Positions 39,996 through 64,000 of a stretch of 64,000 bases of DNA are shown piece after piece. This DNA is from Lucifuga dentata (Eukaryota; Chordata; Actinopteri; Ophidiiformes; Bythitidae). The stretch lies in the NCBI GenBank assembly GCA_014773175.1, contig VXCM01000128.1, positions 1 to 64,000 on the forward strand. The letters run 5' to 3'. Within the stretch, counting starts at the first letter, position 1; the number at the start of each line of letters is the position of its first letter. The translations under genes were made by a program, and so were the position numbers. The notes beneath the pieces were generated by a model. That model was not told the origin of the DNA and made no database searches. It was given only the letters and a program-made list of their open reading frames with translations.

Positions 39996-40470
39996 TAAAC
40001 AAACTAGCAAACATACTTATAGAATATACTTTCTTCATTTGGAGGAGGAATTTTTGTGGCTAAGCAAAGAAAAAAGAGGAAATGGTACCTCTATTTGTTA
40101 TATATAGAGAGAGACATGTTTTTGAACAAAGCAAGTCACAACAGCTCAGAATAACAAAATCTCCAATAAATAAAACTTGTTTAAAATGAGCCACCATGCT
40201 ACATTTAATTGAATTGCCCATTTACATTAATTTTAAAGTGTTAACCTGCTTCAGGCTCCAGGCCATACACAGGGGAACACTATTACAGCAGCTGCTGTAA
40301 TAACCAGCTAACCTGGTTCTGCTCCGATCCTCAACATCAACCCGCTCCACACACTGCCACACACTCGTCTCCATCTCTTGCTTGCTGGCACATACACACA
40401 TTGCACATAGCCATGTATTAAAGCAGCTGCGCAACATTCACAACAATACAATAAAAAATTCTTCAAAATC
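36691..40470. other. Intergenic, no gene seen
   Basis: It holds a poly(A) run with N at 38,837, a short (CAGA)n run near 39,415-39,432, and the 48-bp poly(A). No exon is supported. Confidence 0.6.
39945..39992 (+). repeat. Long uninterrupted poly(A), 48 bp
   Basis: The longest pure homopolymer in the window, with no N. No SINE or LINE body is recognisable next to it. Confidence 0.95.
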
Positions 40471-40680
40471 ATGGATCCAGAATATGATCCGGATCACCTC
40501 CAAAATTTAATCACTTCTTCCTCTTGATTATTTCCTATTACTTCTTCCACATTATCTGTCTGCCCCCCCCCGAGTTTCATCCAGATCCGTACGTAACTTT
40601 TCGAGATATCCTGCTAACATCAAACAGATCGATAGACAAACTCCTGCTGGTGACCATATAAGCTTTTGACGGAGATAACA
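40471..40680 (+). repeat. Dispersed fish repeat (GATCCGGATCACCTCCAAAAT type)
   Basis: The run GATCCGGATCACCTCCAAAA, then ATCCAGATCCGTACGTAACT and TTTTCGAGATATCCTGCTAA, then TGACGGAGATAAC is a pattern common in fish and invertebrate genomes, probably the 3' tail of a LINE. I recognise the pattern but cannot assign the class with confidence. A C8 run interrupts it. Confidence 0.5.
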
Positions 40681-41710
40681 GCCATGAATTCAGTGTGTCT
40701 GCATAAGGTCACGACACACTAAAATAAAGCAAAACTAAATACACTTGGTGCGAAGCTCTTTATGGTAGCTGATATCAGTTTGGTGTCCTCTAAGAACAAG
40801 GCAGAACACAGAACAATGACATCTCTGAAGACAATGACAAAGATAACCAAGAATGGCAGTCAGCCAGCTACACAACAGCCATCTATCCCAATAACAAAGC
40901 AAACAATGAAGCCATATTTATATTCAGAATCCTCTGGAGGTCACACACACAAACTGAGCATCAATCAGGAGGCAGAACTGACTGCAGCACTATTGAGAAT
41001 CTATTGAGACGGATTTGGAGTTTGATTTGACCGTGAGAATGACTTCTGCTTTTTGCTTCAAACTGATGTGATGAGAACTTTGTTCTGTGGCTACACAAGT
41101 GGGCAGAACTGTTTCTGGAGTGGCCGCAGCAAGCTTGAACAAAATGTACTCAGCTTCTTTTAATGTAATCTGCAATAATACAGACATTACAGCATGACAC
41201 TTTCTGTCTGTCATCATGACTTCGCTACGTTGTGTGTTGTGTTTTCTGTTTCCTCTTCCAAATTATAACTTTCACAGAAACAGTTAACTTTAACTTAAAT
41301 ATTAAAGATAATATCAAATTATTCCTGTTTTAATCACTATGCCCTTCTAGTCATGTCAGGTAATGCTAACACAGACAAAGGAAAAGTACACTATCACCTT
41401 CACTATCTTACGAGCGGCAGTTAGCTTAGCTGCTATCAACTTTGTTAGCAACCAGTAATTCAACTTAATGGGAATGAACGGCCAACTTTCCCACTCTAAG
41501 CGTGACTCTGAATTTTATCTACACATTTATACAATATTTGCACATCCTTCTACTTGCTTACTTGCAATAATACACAGACATTACAGCACAATTAGCACTG
41601 CCACATATTACACATTATGTATTATGTCTGTGAGCAGGAAAATGGGGAAACATGGCTATTTGCACCATAACAAAATACAAAAAAAAACCAAAAAAAAAAA
41701 AACACCAATG

Positions 41711-41757
41711 NNNNNNNNNNNNNNNNNNNNNNNNNNNNNNNNNNNNNNNNNNNNNNN
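41711..41757. other. Assembly gap of 47 N
   Basis: The gap has an A-rich run on its left and a G12 run (41,758-41,769) on its right. What lies inside is unknown. It falls in gene-free sequence. Confidence 0.99.
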
Positions 41758-44700
41758 GGGGGGGGGGGGTCTCATTTTCTGAATTATCAAAACACTGTCA
41801 TCACACAAACCTCAGTTTGCTGCCAAATAAATGCCTTCCAGTTAATCTGCCATCACCATCCAAAACATGAATAAAACTGCATGTCAGAAAACATCAGTGA
41901 ACTGAACGAATACGCCACACATTCAGTGTGACTGCTTAAAACCCAGATTCTAGGTTTTTTTTCAAACGTCATATAAACACCATAATCAGATTGAATATTA
42001 TTTGGTGTACTCAGCGTATCGGACATAGATTTTCCAACTGTAAATCAATGTACCCAAGTATGTAAATGAATCTCTACTGGCTTGCTTAAGCAACAAGTCA
42101 TTCATTAATTCCATCCATGTACGTCTACTTTGCACTTGAAATACAGACCAAAGCAGAGGATAGTGAGCGTGTAAATGAGACGATGGTACTGAATGATATC
42201 TCACTTTGAACCACACCAAAACTATTTATGAATATAATCCATGGATCCAAAGAAAAGGATAGATAACTAAAACAAAACATAAAGGACTAATACAGAAAAA
42301 AAGCATTTGGATTACAGTGTTTGAGTGACAACCACTAATCTAACATGTCTCGACACTTCAAGGAAACCAGCCTGAACTCTGACCCCTGAGGAAATCGTTG
42401 AAGATTAGTGTCAGTCACTGACAGTCTCTCTGTGGCTGATAATATCTTCATGATAACCTCCAGTCAGACGTTCCTGTTGGCAGTGAAGGTGACTCTCCGT
42501 GACCTTGATACAGTAGCAAACATTTTTCCATTCCTCTATTCTTTTCCCACATAGGAGGGGTCGGAGGGATTGTCCTTTTGATTTTTACAGCAACTGAGCA
42601 TGGCAGGACTTTAGAGCCAATGGCTGTGTGATAAAAGAAAACAGAGAACCTGTGCCAGCTCATACAAGTCAATACTGCTTTCCACTTCCAGGATTTATTG
42701 TGAATATGTTAGCTTGAGTGTGAGAGGGTCCTCAGGTGTAACCCTAATGTGATTCCTAAGCACATCTGGGTCATTTAAGGAGACAACACAAACACACACA
42801 CTTGCCAGCCATTCACACATTTATTCTCATTCAGCTGTCTTGCCACCAAATCCAGTCATACCCACCAGGTGCAGGGTTATCATTTATTCACAGACGACGA
42901 TGAAGCTTCTGTTTTAATTTGAGTTTCTGGAGCCTGTTTCTGCAAAGACATTATTTTTATATTTATACTGACAGTCTGGCAGAAAGTGTGATATATTGTG
43001 AAGGAGCAGCAGAGGGACAGGTTTGCATGTTAGCCGCATTCGTCACATTTCTATGCTGAAGAGAACGTCAGAAAATAATGAACAGGATAACTCGTCCATG
43101 TGTGTTATCTGGTGGGAGCCCCTGTCTTGCATTTCAAACACCTCTTGCACTATATTGGTAACAGAATTTAATAGTGTCACAGTCTCGCTCTCTCCTTCTC
43201 TCTCTCCATTTCTGTTTTCCATCAGGACTTGATCTCAGATTATCACAGCCTACTATTAAACATGATTGACTGAACCGTAATACTTTAAGGATTGTATCAT
43301 TTTCCCATCGAACTTATCAATAGCAATACAGGTTTTCTGAAGGGAAGATTTTTAAGTCTCACTTCTCAGCCAGATTATTGTGTTAGTCAGACACACCCTT
43401 GGGTAAAGTGCCAGAAAAAGTGGAAAGCAAGATTTAAACTTGAACTTTGAACATGGGCAGCACGTGGCCATGTAAGTGATAGTCTTCTTGACATTTTGCC
43501 CACTTTGAAATTGTTTTTAGAAATTTCTTGATCCTAAAATATGAAGAAAATTCTAGAAAAAAACAAACAATTGGACAGAAAATCAATATGATTCTGTTTA
43601 ATAGAGTATCTTTTGCAGTGCAGCTTTTAAAGGAACAATTAAAAGTAAAATTGAATGAATACTAACATTACAAAAAATGACTTTAAACTCCAGAGGGCTA
43701 ACCATCTAAATTATGAAGTATGACACTTGAAGATTTGAATTGAAATCCACCCGCCAGCAACAGCACCAGCAAAATTCATCAGCTCTGTTAAGAATCCTTC
43801 AGTCTATTTTTCTCTCACTCTCACCTTGAGATACATCGTCATTTATAGTCTAAAACACAGTGTGGGGACTCAAAACTAACCTGCGCACATTTCAAAACCC
43901 CCACCACAAGAGATAATGTCACCAGAAATATAGTACTGCATATGCACTTTTGAGGAAAAAAAAAATATATACTCGAAACTTCAGAATTATTTTAAACGTG
44001 TACTTTCACCAAAAAGCCTCCAGGCTAAACAGTGGAAATAGTGTTTACACTTAAGAAAATGTCACTTTTCCTTTGACAGAAATAATGGAATGATATAACA
44101 AATCTCTGGCTGCAACCTCACTACCTGCAAGAAACACTGCAACAAGTGGTATCTCATGCTTTCAATGACAGGTTGCATTTTTTTTTAGTTGAAATTCCAA
44201 AACAGCGATAATAAAACACAGTGTACGAATGTTTCATACATCCCTGGAATTGATCTGAACTCAAATTTACACTTTCATTGGTTGATAAACACACACATAA
44301 CACACACTGTGGATGCCGGAAGTCTTTTAAAGACTTTTCTCTCTCAAGCCAACATTCTTGATCTAAGTCTTTGGAAAATGATTATAAGCAAGAATAATAT
44401 TGATATGCATTTCTTTTAGCTTAGGGTCAGTCACCCAACTGCAATAGAGGCCAAAATGTAGGAAAATACTAAATCATACCAGCCAAATATTACTTGTTTT
44501 ACAAACCTAATTTTTTGAAAAACAGATAATCCCACTTGGCTAGAAAATATTTAATTTTCCCAACTGCTCTGTCTTTGCTTTGAGTGAGCCAATTTGCCAG
44601 CTTCAATTATTAATAGAAGCACCTGTCAACTTTCACATCTCTATGCCATGATCGCAGTGTGAAGCTTCCTGCAGAGACCAAATCCATCCAGGCTTCCATC

Positions 44701-45124
44701 ACAATGAAATAAGATGAGATACCAGATCCAGCAAGGAGTGATGCAAACAGACTTTATCAGCTGGGATATCTTTTCAGTTTCTAGTGCTCTTCTCTCCTCT
44801 TTTAGTCTCATTGAGTAATTGGCTTTCTCTTGGCATGAAGTTGACCAATCTAAATGGTAATGTGGAAAGCTGTGGTGATGCTTGTTTACTGGAAAACAGT
44901 TACTTTAGAGTTGTAATTAGAGTTGTAATGAGAATGCAAGGGTCTGCCTGACTATCGTGAAAAGGTACCGATCAAAACTAACAATCTGGCCTGAGAGCAC
45001 TTCTTGTGATAAACTACATGCTGCCTCAGACAGACGTGATTCCAGGACAGATTGGTATCAAAATCTAAAATGAACACGACATTTTATAACAAGTTTTTAT
45101 GATCATTAATCTATGTTAGAATGG

Positions 45125-45181
45125 TACAAAAACAAAACAAAAAAACAAAACAAAACAAAACAAACAAAAAAAAAACAAAAA
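45125..45181 (+). repeat. A-rich CAAAA/AAACA simple repeat
   Basis: An irregular repeat of AAAAC and AAACA units. A similar run lies at about 55,064-55,113 inside a ryr2 intron. Confidence 0.85.
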
Positions 45182-46350
45182 CAGAAGAGCAGGAAGATTT
45201 CTTTGCATATGTCGGATTCTTTGGGGCATATGATGGTGGTTCTTAGTTAACACAAATGCTTGTTATGTGCCAATTATAAATTAACCTTTCAGGGAACTTC
45301 AGGAGGAATGCATTTAGATGTATTTCTGTAGAAATTTTATACATACCTCTAAAATGGGAAAATTCTCCCTTTAATATAGATTGTAATTTAAATACTTTAT
45401 ATGAATTCAGGTTATATGTAATTCCACTTGTGCAAATAAATAGCAGGTTTGATTTTCATGAGTCATTTTGATATTAAATTCAAAGGAGGTGGCCACATGG
45501 GGGAAAATAATCCATTTTCATGCTTTATTATTTCATGTTTTCTAACCTTGCGAGGTCTGAACATTTCACAGTTTATTTTATTCATTACTTTTGGATGGCA
45601 CATCACAGCATATCCAGGCAGCAAATGGAAACTGTAGAAAAGGATTTCAGATGCCTTGCTTTGGATTCAAGGGTCGATTTTTGCAAAGCCATTTGAAGCT
45701 GTGAGTTGGTTCTTACAAGCCAATAAGAATGAATTCTAAAAGCAATTTAATAGGGAAAACGTTCAGAATTAAAAAGGATTAAGACATCCAGAGGTGACCT
45801 GTAGCGGTTTTTAACATATTCAGGATATCAAGCACACACATCCCTTGTCATTAAACACCTTGTTGGACCTGATTTCGCAAAACACCTGAAGGCTGTTACG
45901 AATAACATTCACCTTACTCTGCCTTTTTAGTTTGTGATTTGTTTCCAAATATTTTAATAATATGATTCTATTTTTTTAACTTCTTATTTTCTTACTAGGC
46001 ACTTTTTTAAAATTTCCTCTGTTGTGTACAAAAAGATTTAGTTGCTGTAAAATGTTGCAGTGTGCTATGAAAAAGGAAATGCAAATATCAAACGATAGAA
46101 AATTGAAGTTCTCAGTTGCTGATGTAAGAGGAAGAAATATGAAATGGAAACACATTGGCATTTAATGCATTTTGTAGCGTGAGCGTCCAGTGAAACCAGT
46201 TATACATTTATATTGTACTCCTCTGATACACACCTGTCAATCTTCTGTCCTCCTCATTTTTCTCTTCACATGCTGTTGCCCTCACCCACTGATGCTGTAA
46301 CAATGCCTGATAATGTGCTGTTAAAATTGCATTTCTTCTTTTCAGAAAGC

Positions 46351-46440
46351 ATATATATATATATATATATATACTGTATATATGCAGAGGGTNTGCATTT
46401 CTTCTTTTCAGAAAGCATATATATATATATATATATATAC
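46351..46440 (+). repeat. (AT)n microsatellite, shown twice by an assembly duplication
   Basis: Two identical AT runs lie in identical 65-bp copies either side of the N at 46,393. Confidence 0.9.
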
Positions 46441-49400
46441 TGTATATATGCAGAGGGTGGTAGCGTCAGTGGTCGTGGGGAATTGCGTTGGAAGGGGTTC
46501 AAGTTTATTAGCTAAAGAGGGATCAGCAAACTAGTTGATGAATAGCCAGTTAGCCTGATAAAGTACATTAACGATAATTTCCAGATCATTCAATTTACAA
46601 CATCAATATGATTATGACTTTATATCAGATGTTTGAAGTATTACTGATAAGCAGAAGGAGATTTTTGCTTCAGAATGACACAAAAAATTGACAAACATTC
46701 ACAGGATGGGGTGATGGAATGAGGGGGAGCTGGGACTGAAGGGTGAGAGCAAGAACCTCAGCATGTGTTGCTCTATACAGCCTGTAAATTTGCATTACTA
46801 ATCATGTAAATGTACTAGCTGTTAACCAAATTTATGCATGTGAAGGGCACATCATGATCTAACTTACATTATCAGTTCAGAGACATCAGTTTTATTTCAT
46901 AATGCCAAGGCTAAACTTTTGTTTATCCACAATTTCATGAACCTCTAACTCAATAAAACTTTGACTTAAAACTTAAGAACCTGCCTTATTTTTAATGCAT
47001 GACTAAGAGTCAAAATAAGAAGCCTTCATATGCTACATCGCCAGCAGGCAGCCTTCATCTTCTTCTCTGACAGCTCAGTGAAAGTGAGACAAGAAGACTT
47101 GGAGAAACGGTTTGGGTATGACTGCATGCATAACAAAATACATCACTGCAGGCTTTTAATATCAAAAAGATAACTGATCGGAATTATACACTTTGTACTG
47201 TAAAGGATCCACTGATTTGCATATCAGAACCATATTAGGCATGTTTGAGACAGCAAAAAAATTAAAAAATTTTTATATTCAGGTCAGTTACATATCGTAC
47301 ATATTACTCAATTACATTCAATTAAAGGCAATAAATATTTTTTCAAACGTAAACATCATAATTTGGTTGGAATCACATGAATCGGAGTATGCTAATGAGT
47401 AACAGACCTAGATTATGTGATTGTAAATCGATTTATTTGGATGTGTAAATTCTGTAAGCCGCCTCCACACTAACAGACTCTCCTCAAACTCCAATCAGGA
47501 AATGCATCATGTAAATTTGGTGAACCATGGAATCTTATTCCATCCGTGCATACATCATACTTGCATTATTATCCTCAAAGCAGAGACAAAAATCAGCATG
47601 TGCATGTAAACGTACTGACTGAGGCCTACACCAACAGATGTGAGATGATGTGGAAAACAGAGGCAGCAGCTCTCCATCTGAAATCAGACAGCACCGATAA
47701 TGAAGCCAAAACAAAATGGAGTCAGCGCTCATGCTTATTTCAAGATTCTTCAGGCTACAGGTGAGTAAATTCGCAGCTGCACTCATCGCCTCGCTTTCTT
47801 CTGTCTTGTCATCTTTTATTGATTTACAACTGATGTTATATTTTCATGATATATTTAGGCACAGAGGCAATATCTCCCAGAAAACAAGGACTGGAGGGAT
47901 ATTAAAAACAATCCAGCACATCACATCTACATCTGTAATAATTTAAGAATGCCCTCTATGCATAACCAGCTGCTGTATGCTCACCTAAGGCCATCTCCCC
48001 ATGCATAATTGTAGGTGTCTTATTGTTGGCTGTATATACGTTATCAACATGTCTATGCCTAATGCAAACCTGAAGGCTATGGATGATGAATCTATATCTC
48101 ATTGATTTTTCACTGAAAGCTATAAGAAGGATGGCATAATCCATTTGTTACAATCTCTTATGTGCCAAATGGTCACATCAGGTTGTATTATTTCTGTGTC
48201 ACTGACTGTCCTGTTTTAGTATAGGTTGCATGACACCAGTAATCATGGCAGCTTTCAAAGATCTTCCTTTCCATTTTAAGGAACCCTGCAGAAATGCATG
48301 TATCTGCTCTGAGTGAAAAAACACGAACGTGTTTATATTGTGAAGTTAAGGAAAGCTATAAGAAAGTGAAGAATGGTTGGATGTTGGTGCACTACAACAC
48401 AAGATTGACTAAAGATGAATATGATAAAGATAACAGGTTGCTGCTATCCATATTTCAGGAATAGCCACAATGAAAACACACATCAACTGAACTACCAGCT
48501 GAAAAACTTTTCAACCAGTGCTAAACAGAGGAAACAGATGATTCCTGTGCATATTTGGTTCCTGCAGACAGTCTGGACATGATCTTCGTGTTACCATACT
48601 GTGATATTACTGTTGCAGACTGGCAGACTGTAAATTCACCCGCTGAGTTATATACTCCAAAGCCCAAACCACATCCAGACCTTCTGGGCTCAGCATTACA
48701 CAACCACAGAATGGAAAGACCACAAGGAGAGGAGAGGAAGCTTGGCTGCCACAAATGAACATCCATCTTATCCAGGATACCTTTTCATCCAGCGGATGTG
48801 GCAATTATCTGGACAGTCTGTATATTTACATTGGGTTATTTTGCAGGGAAATGAATACCCCTTCTTTTACATAAACTAAAGCAATTGGTGGAAAGTGATT
48901 CTAAAATTGTACACTGTTTCTGTGGCATGAGAAAACTGCAAAGTGGGTTTGCTGATTTGAATGTATGATGGATTTTTATACACTAAGGGGATTAATTTTC
49001 AAATAAAAAGGTTTTGTCATTCCTCCCCCTCTGGACAAAGGTTGATATGGCAACCTATCCATTCGTTTATTTCAGTCTTTGGAGCTGTTAGCTGTAGAGC
49101 TTGTGAAAATTATCCAGCTGTGTCTGGGGGGGGGGCTTCAAGCTTTAATTTATAAAGGTATTATCAGAGTGGGCTGCAAGTGGGCTGCAAGTAAACAGAT
49201 TTGATGCTAAAACCACCCCTAAATGCATCTTTTGACTATAAAGTGAATTACTTTCTTTATTTCCCTGCACAATATTTGACCAAATACTAGATAATATATC
49301 AGAAACAACATGAAAAAGACTTCATTCATTTAAAATATACCCCAATTCCACTAAAAATCTATGGAATTCCAGAACAATATGAAGCTTATTGGAACTACAA

Positions 49401-50349
49401 TGTATGACACTATTAATTCAAATAGCAATGGCATCTATTTAGAAGTTATTTCCCTTGTCATGACTCTGGAAGGAACAACTTTATTCTAATAGTTCATGTA
49501 GTTATTTCAATATATCTGACAGAAGCACATTTACACTGCATATGGTATAATCTCAGTTTTGGCTGGCTACTTTCCAAAATCACTTCCTAAACTCTTTGAG
49601 CAAAAAAAAAAACAAACAAAAAAAAAAAAAAAAAANAAAAAAAAAAAAAAAAACATAATCAAGGACTTTAGAATTTCTCAGCTTTCGGCGTTACTAATGT
49701 TATGGCTGATATTTTCCTTTCTGTTCTGTTAATGAGGTGTGACTAGAAGCAACATGAATGTACATTGCCGGCTGACTCCTGTGATGAATACCTGAGCCCA
49801 GTGTTCGACCTTTGCGTAATGAGGACAATATCTGTAGGTGGCACTCCCTCTCCTGTCATTCCACTACCTCTGTGACCCCATGCACATTCCCTGAGAGTTT
49901 AACAGTTTAACAAAACTCGACATGCTCCTGTAGTCAATGTGTCATGCCTGGAGAATCCCTGAGGAGTTTCTGGGCTATCTGGAACAGGCATCCATCAAAT
50001 CGTTAAGCGTAAAGCGATTCATTTTTCCCAGAAATATTCTGACTTGGGCTCCGGCAGACATGCTTGAAGGTAAAATTGCCGAAGATTAGAGAATAGCAGA
50101 GCAAAAAGGAAAAAAGGAGGAGGAAGAAAGAACATTAGGAGGAGAAGAAGCCCAGAGATACGAACACAACAGGAGAAACAGCTGAAAAACCGAGAAGAGG
50201 AAGGAGAACTGAACAAATGCCAGAGGAAGAGTGTTTATCTGGATGTCACGTAAGGAGTGGGGGTGGGGGGTTGGGGGCTTGATTAGAAAGACAAATCACT
50301 CCATTCACCAAACAAACTTTACAGAAACAAATTCTGCATGCTAAAAGCT

Positions 50350-50748
50350 GTGGGACTGAATCTCTACCAATTTTTTATTCCAAACTTTGTCTTTATTTCA
50401 CCGCTTGAGATAAGAATGTAGAAAATAGTTCACTGTCAAGTTGCTACATACATTGGCTTAACACACAAAAGTGATTAAATGACTAATCTGCTGCTTAATG
50501 GAAACAAACTGCACATTACTTTTGCATATGAGCATAAATGATTGCGAAAGGTGTTCTTATCTTTCTGTTTCCAAAAGAAATATATGTAAGAAATATAAGT
50601 TAGAAAAAAGACAAAAGTAGGCTGTGCATAAATAGAGTTTATATACCTGAAGTGAAAATTTAGTGCACACACACGCAATAATCAAGGTAATTTAGTCAGT
50701 CCAAGGGCATTGATCAAGATGGCATGTATAGATCTCTCAGATTTCCCT
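50350..50748 (-). other. ryr2: Probable ryr2 3' untranslated region with two poly(A) signals
   Basis: Downstream of the stop on the minus strand, canonical AATAAA hexamers occur at 50,392-50,397 and 50,374-50,379. They predict cleavage about 380-400 nt after the stop, near 50,350-50,360. The interval has no open frame of note. Later signals further left cannot be excluded, because the desert contains many AATAAA strings. Confidence 0.4.
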
Positions 50749-63917
<13,169 letters not shown>

Positions 63918-64000
63918 CTAAAAAAAAAAAAAAAAAAAAAAAAGAAAACATATAGGTGTTTACTGACAATGTATGTTTGTGCAACTGAAGTGGATCTAAG

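Larger units (their letters stand above)
40681..50349. other. Intergenic between the gap and the ryr2 3' end, no gene seen
   Basis: It holds the 47-N gap, the duplicated AT repeat, a poly(A) run with N at 49,636, and a purine-rich tract at 50,090-50,210 followed by a G-rich patch at 50,260-50,278. These last two lie just past the predicted ryr2 cleavage site. Confidence 0.6.

Noticed and set aside
45290..45376. A possible further family B fragment (GTATTTCTGTAGAAATTTTA, TTCTCCCTTTAA)
   Set aside because: Only scattered similarity to the family; below what I would support.

Overview
The window is AT-rich vertebrate nuclear DNA, almost certainly from a teleost fish. The evidence is one multi-exon vertebrate gene with consensus splice sites, abundant dinucleotide microsatellites and long A/T homopolymers, a tRNA-type SINE, an L2/CR1-like repeat tail ending in GGAT repeats, a mariner remnant, and several fish-type short inverted-repeat (MITE) elements. 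Nothing bacterial is present: no operons, RNA genes or CRISPR arrays.

The only gene supported by protein-level evidence is the 3' end of a ryanodine receptor on the minus strand, from the right edge (63,917) to a stop codon at 50,749. I reconstructed 13 exons that join in frame into 473 residues plus stop. They cover membrane helix S1, the S1-S2 loop, S2, the cytoplasmic S2-S3 subdomain, S3, S4, the S4-S5 linker, S5, the GGGIGD selectivity filter, S6 and the zinc-binding C-terminal domain. Diagnostic segments fit RYR2 best (ryr2a or ryr2b of fish). The S1-S2 loop resembles RYR3, and several normally invariant residues are changed. The rest of the gene lies to the right of the window.

Positions 1 to about 50.3 kb hold no recognisable coding exon. 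This is a repeat-rich intergenic stretch downstream of the receptor gene. It carries at least three families of short TTAA-flanked elements, a SINE, a mariner fossil, and one CpG-dense, promoter-like island at 24.43-24.76 kb. On the minus strand that island reads as a possible noncoding first exon with a good splice donor. In mammals the next same-strand gene downstream of RYR2 is CHRM3, so this could be a 5' exon of that gene, but that is only a synteny guess.

The most interesting points are these. (1) Two consecutive pore-region exons have splice sites built into (TG)n tracts, and one of these exons is also followed by a (CT)n tract. (2) The receptor has unusual substitutions in otherwise frozen segments. 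(3) Three element families share TTAA target sites and an AGG start. (4) Several perfect short-loop inverted repeats are present. (5) Three exact 62-66 bp duplications sit across single Ns and are assembly errors rather than biology.
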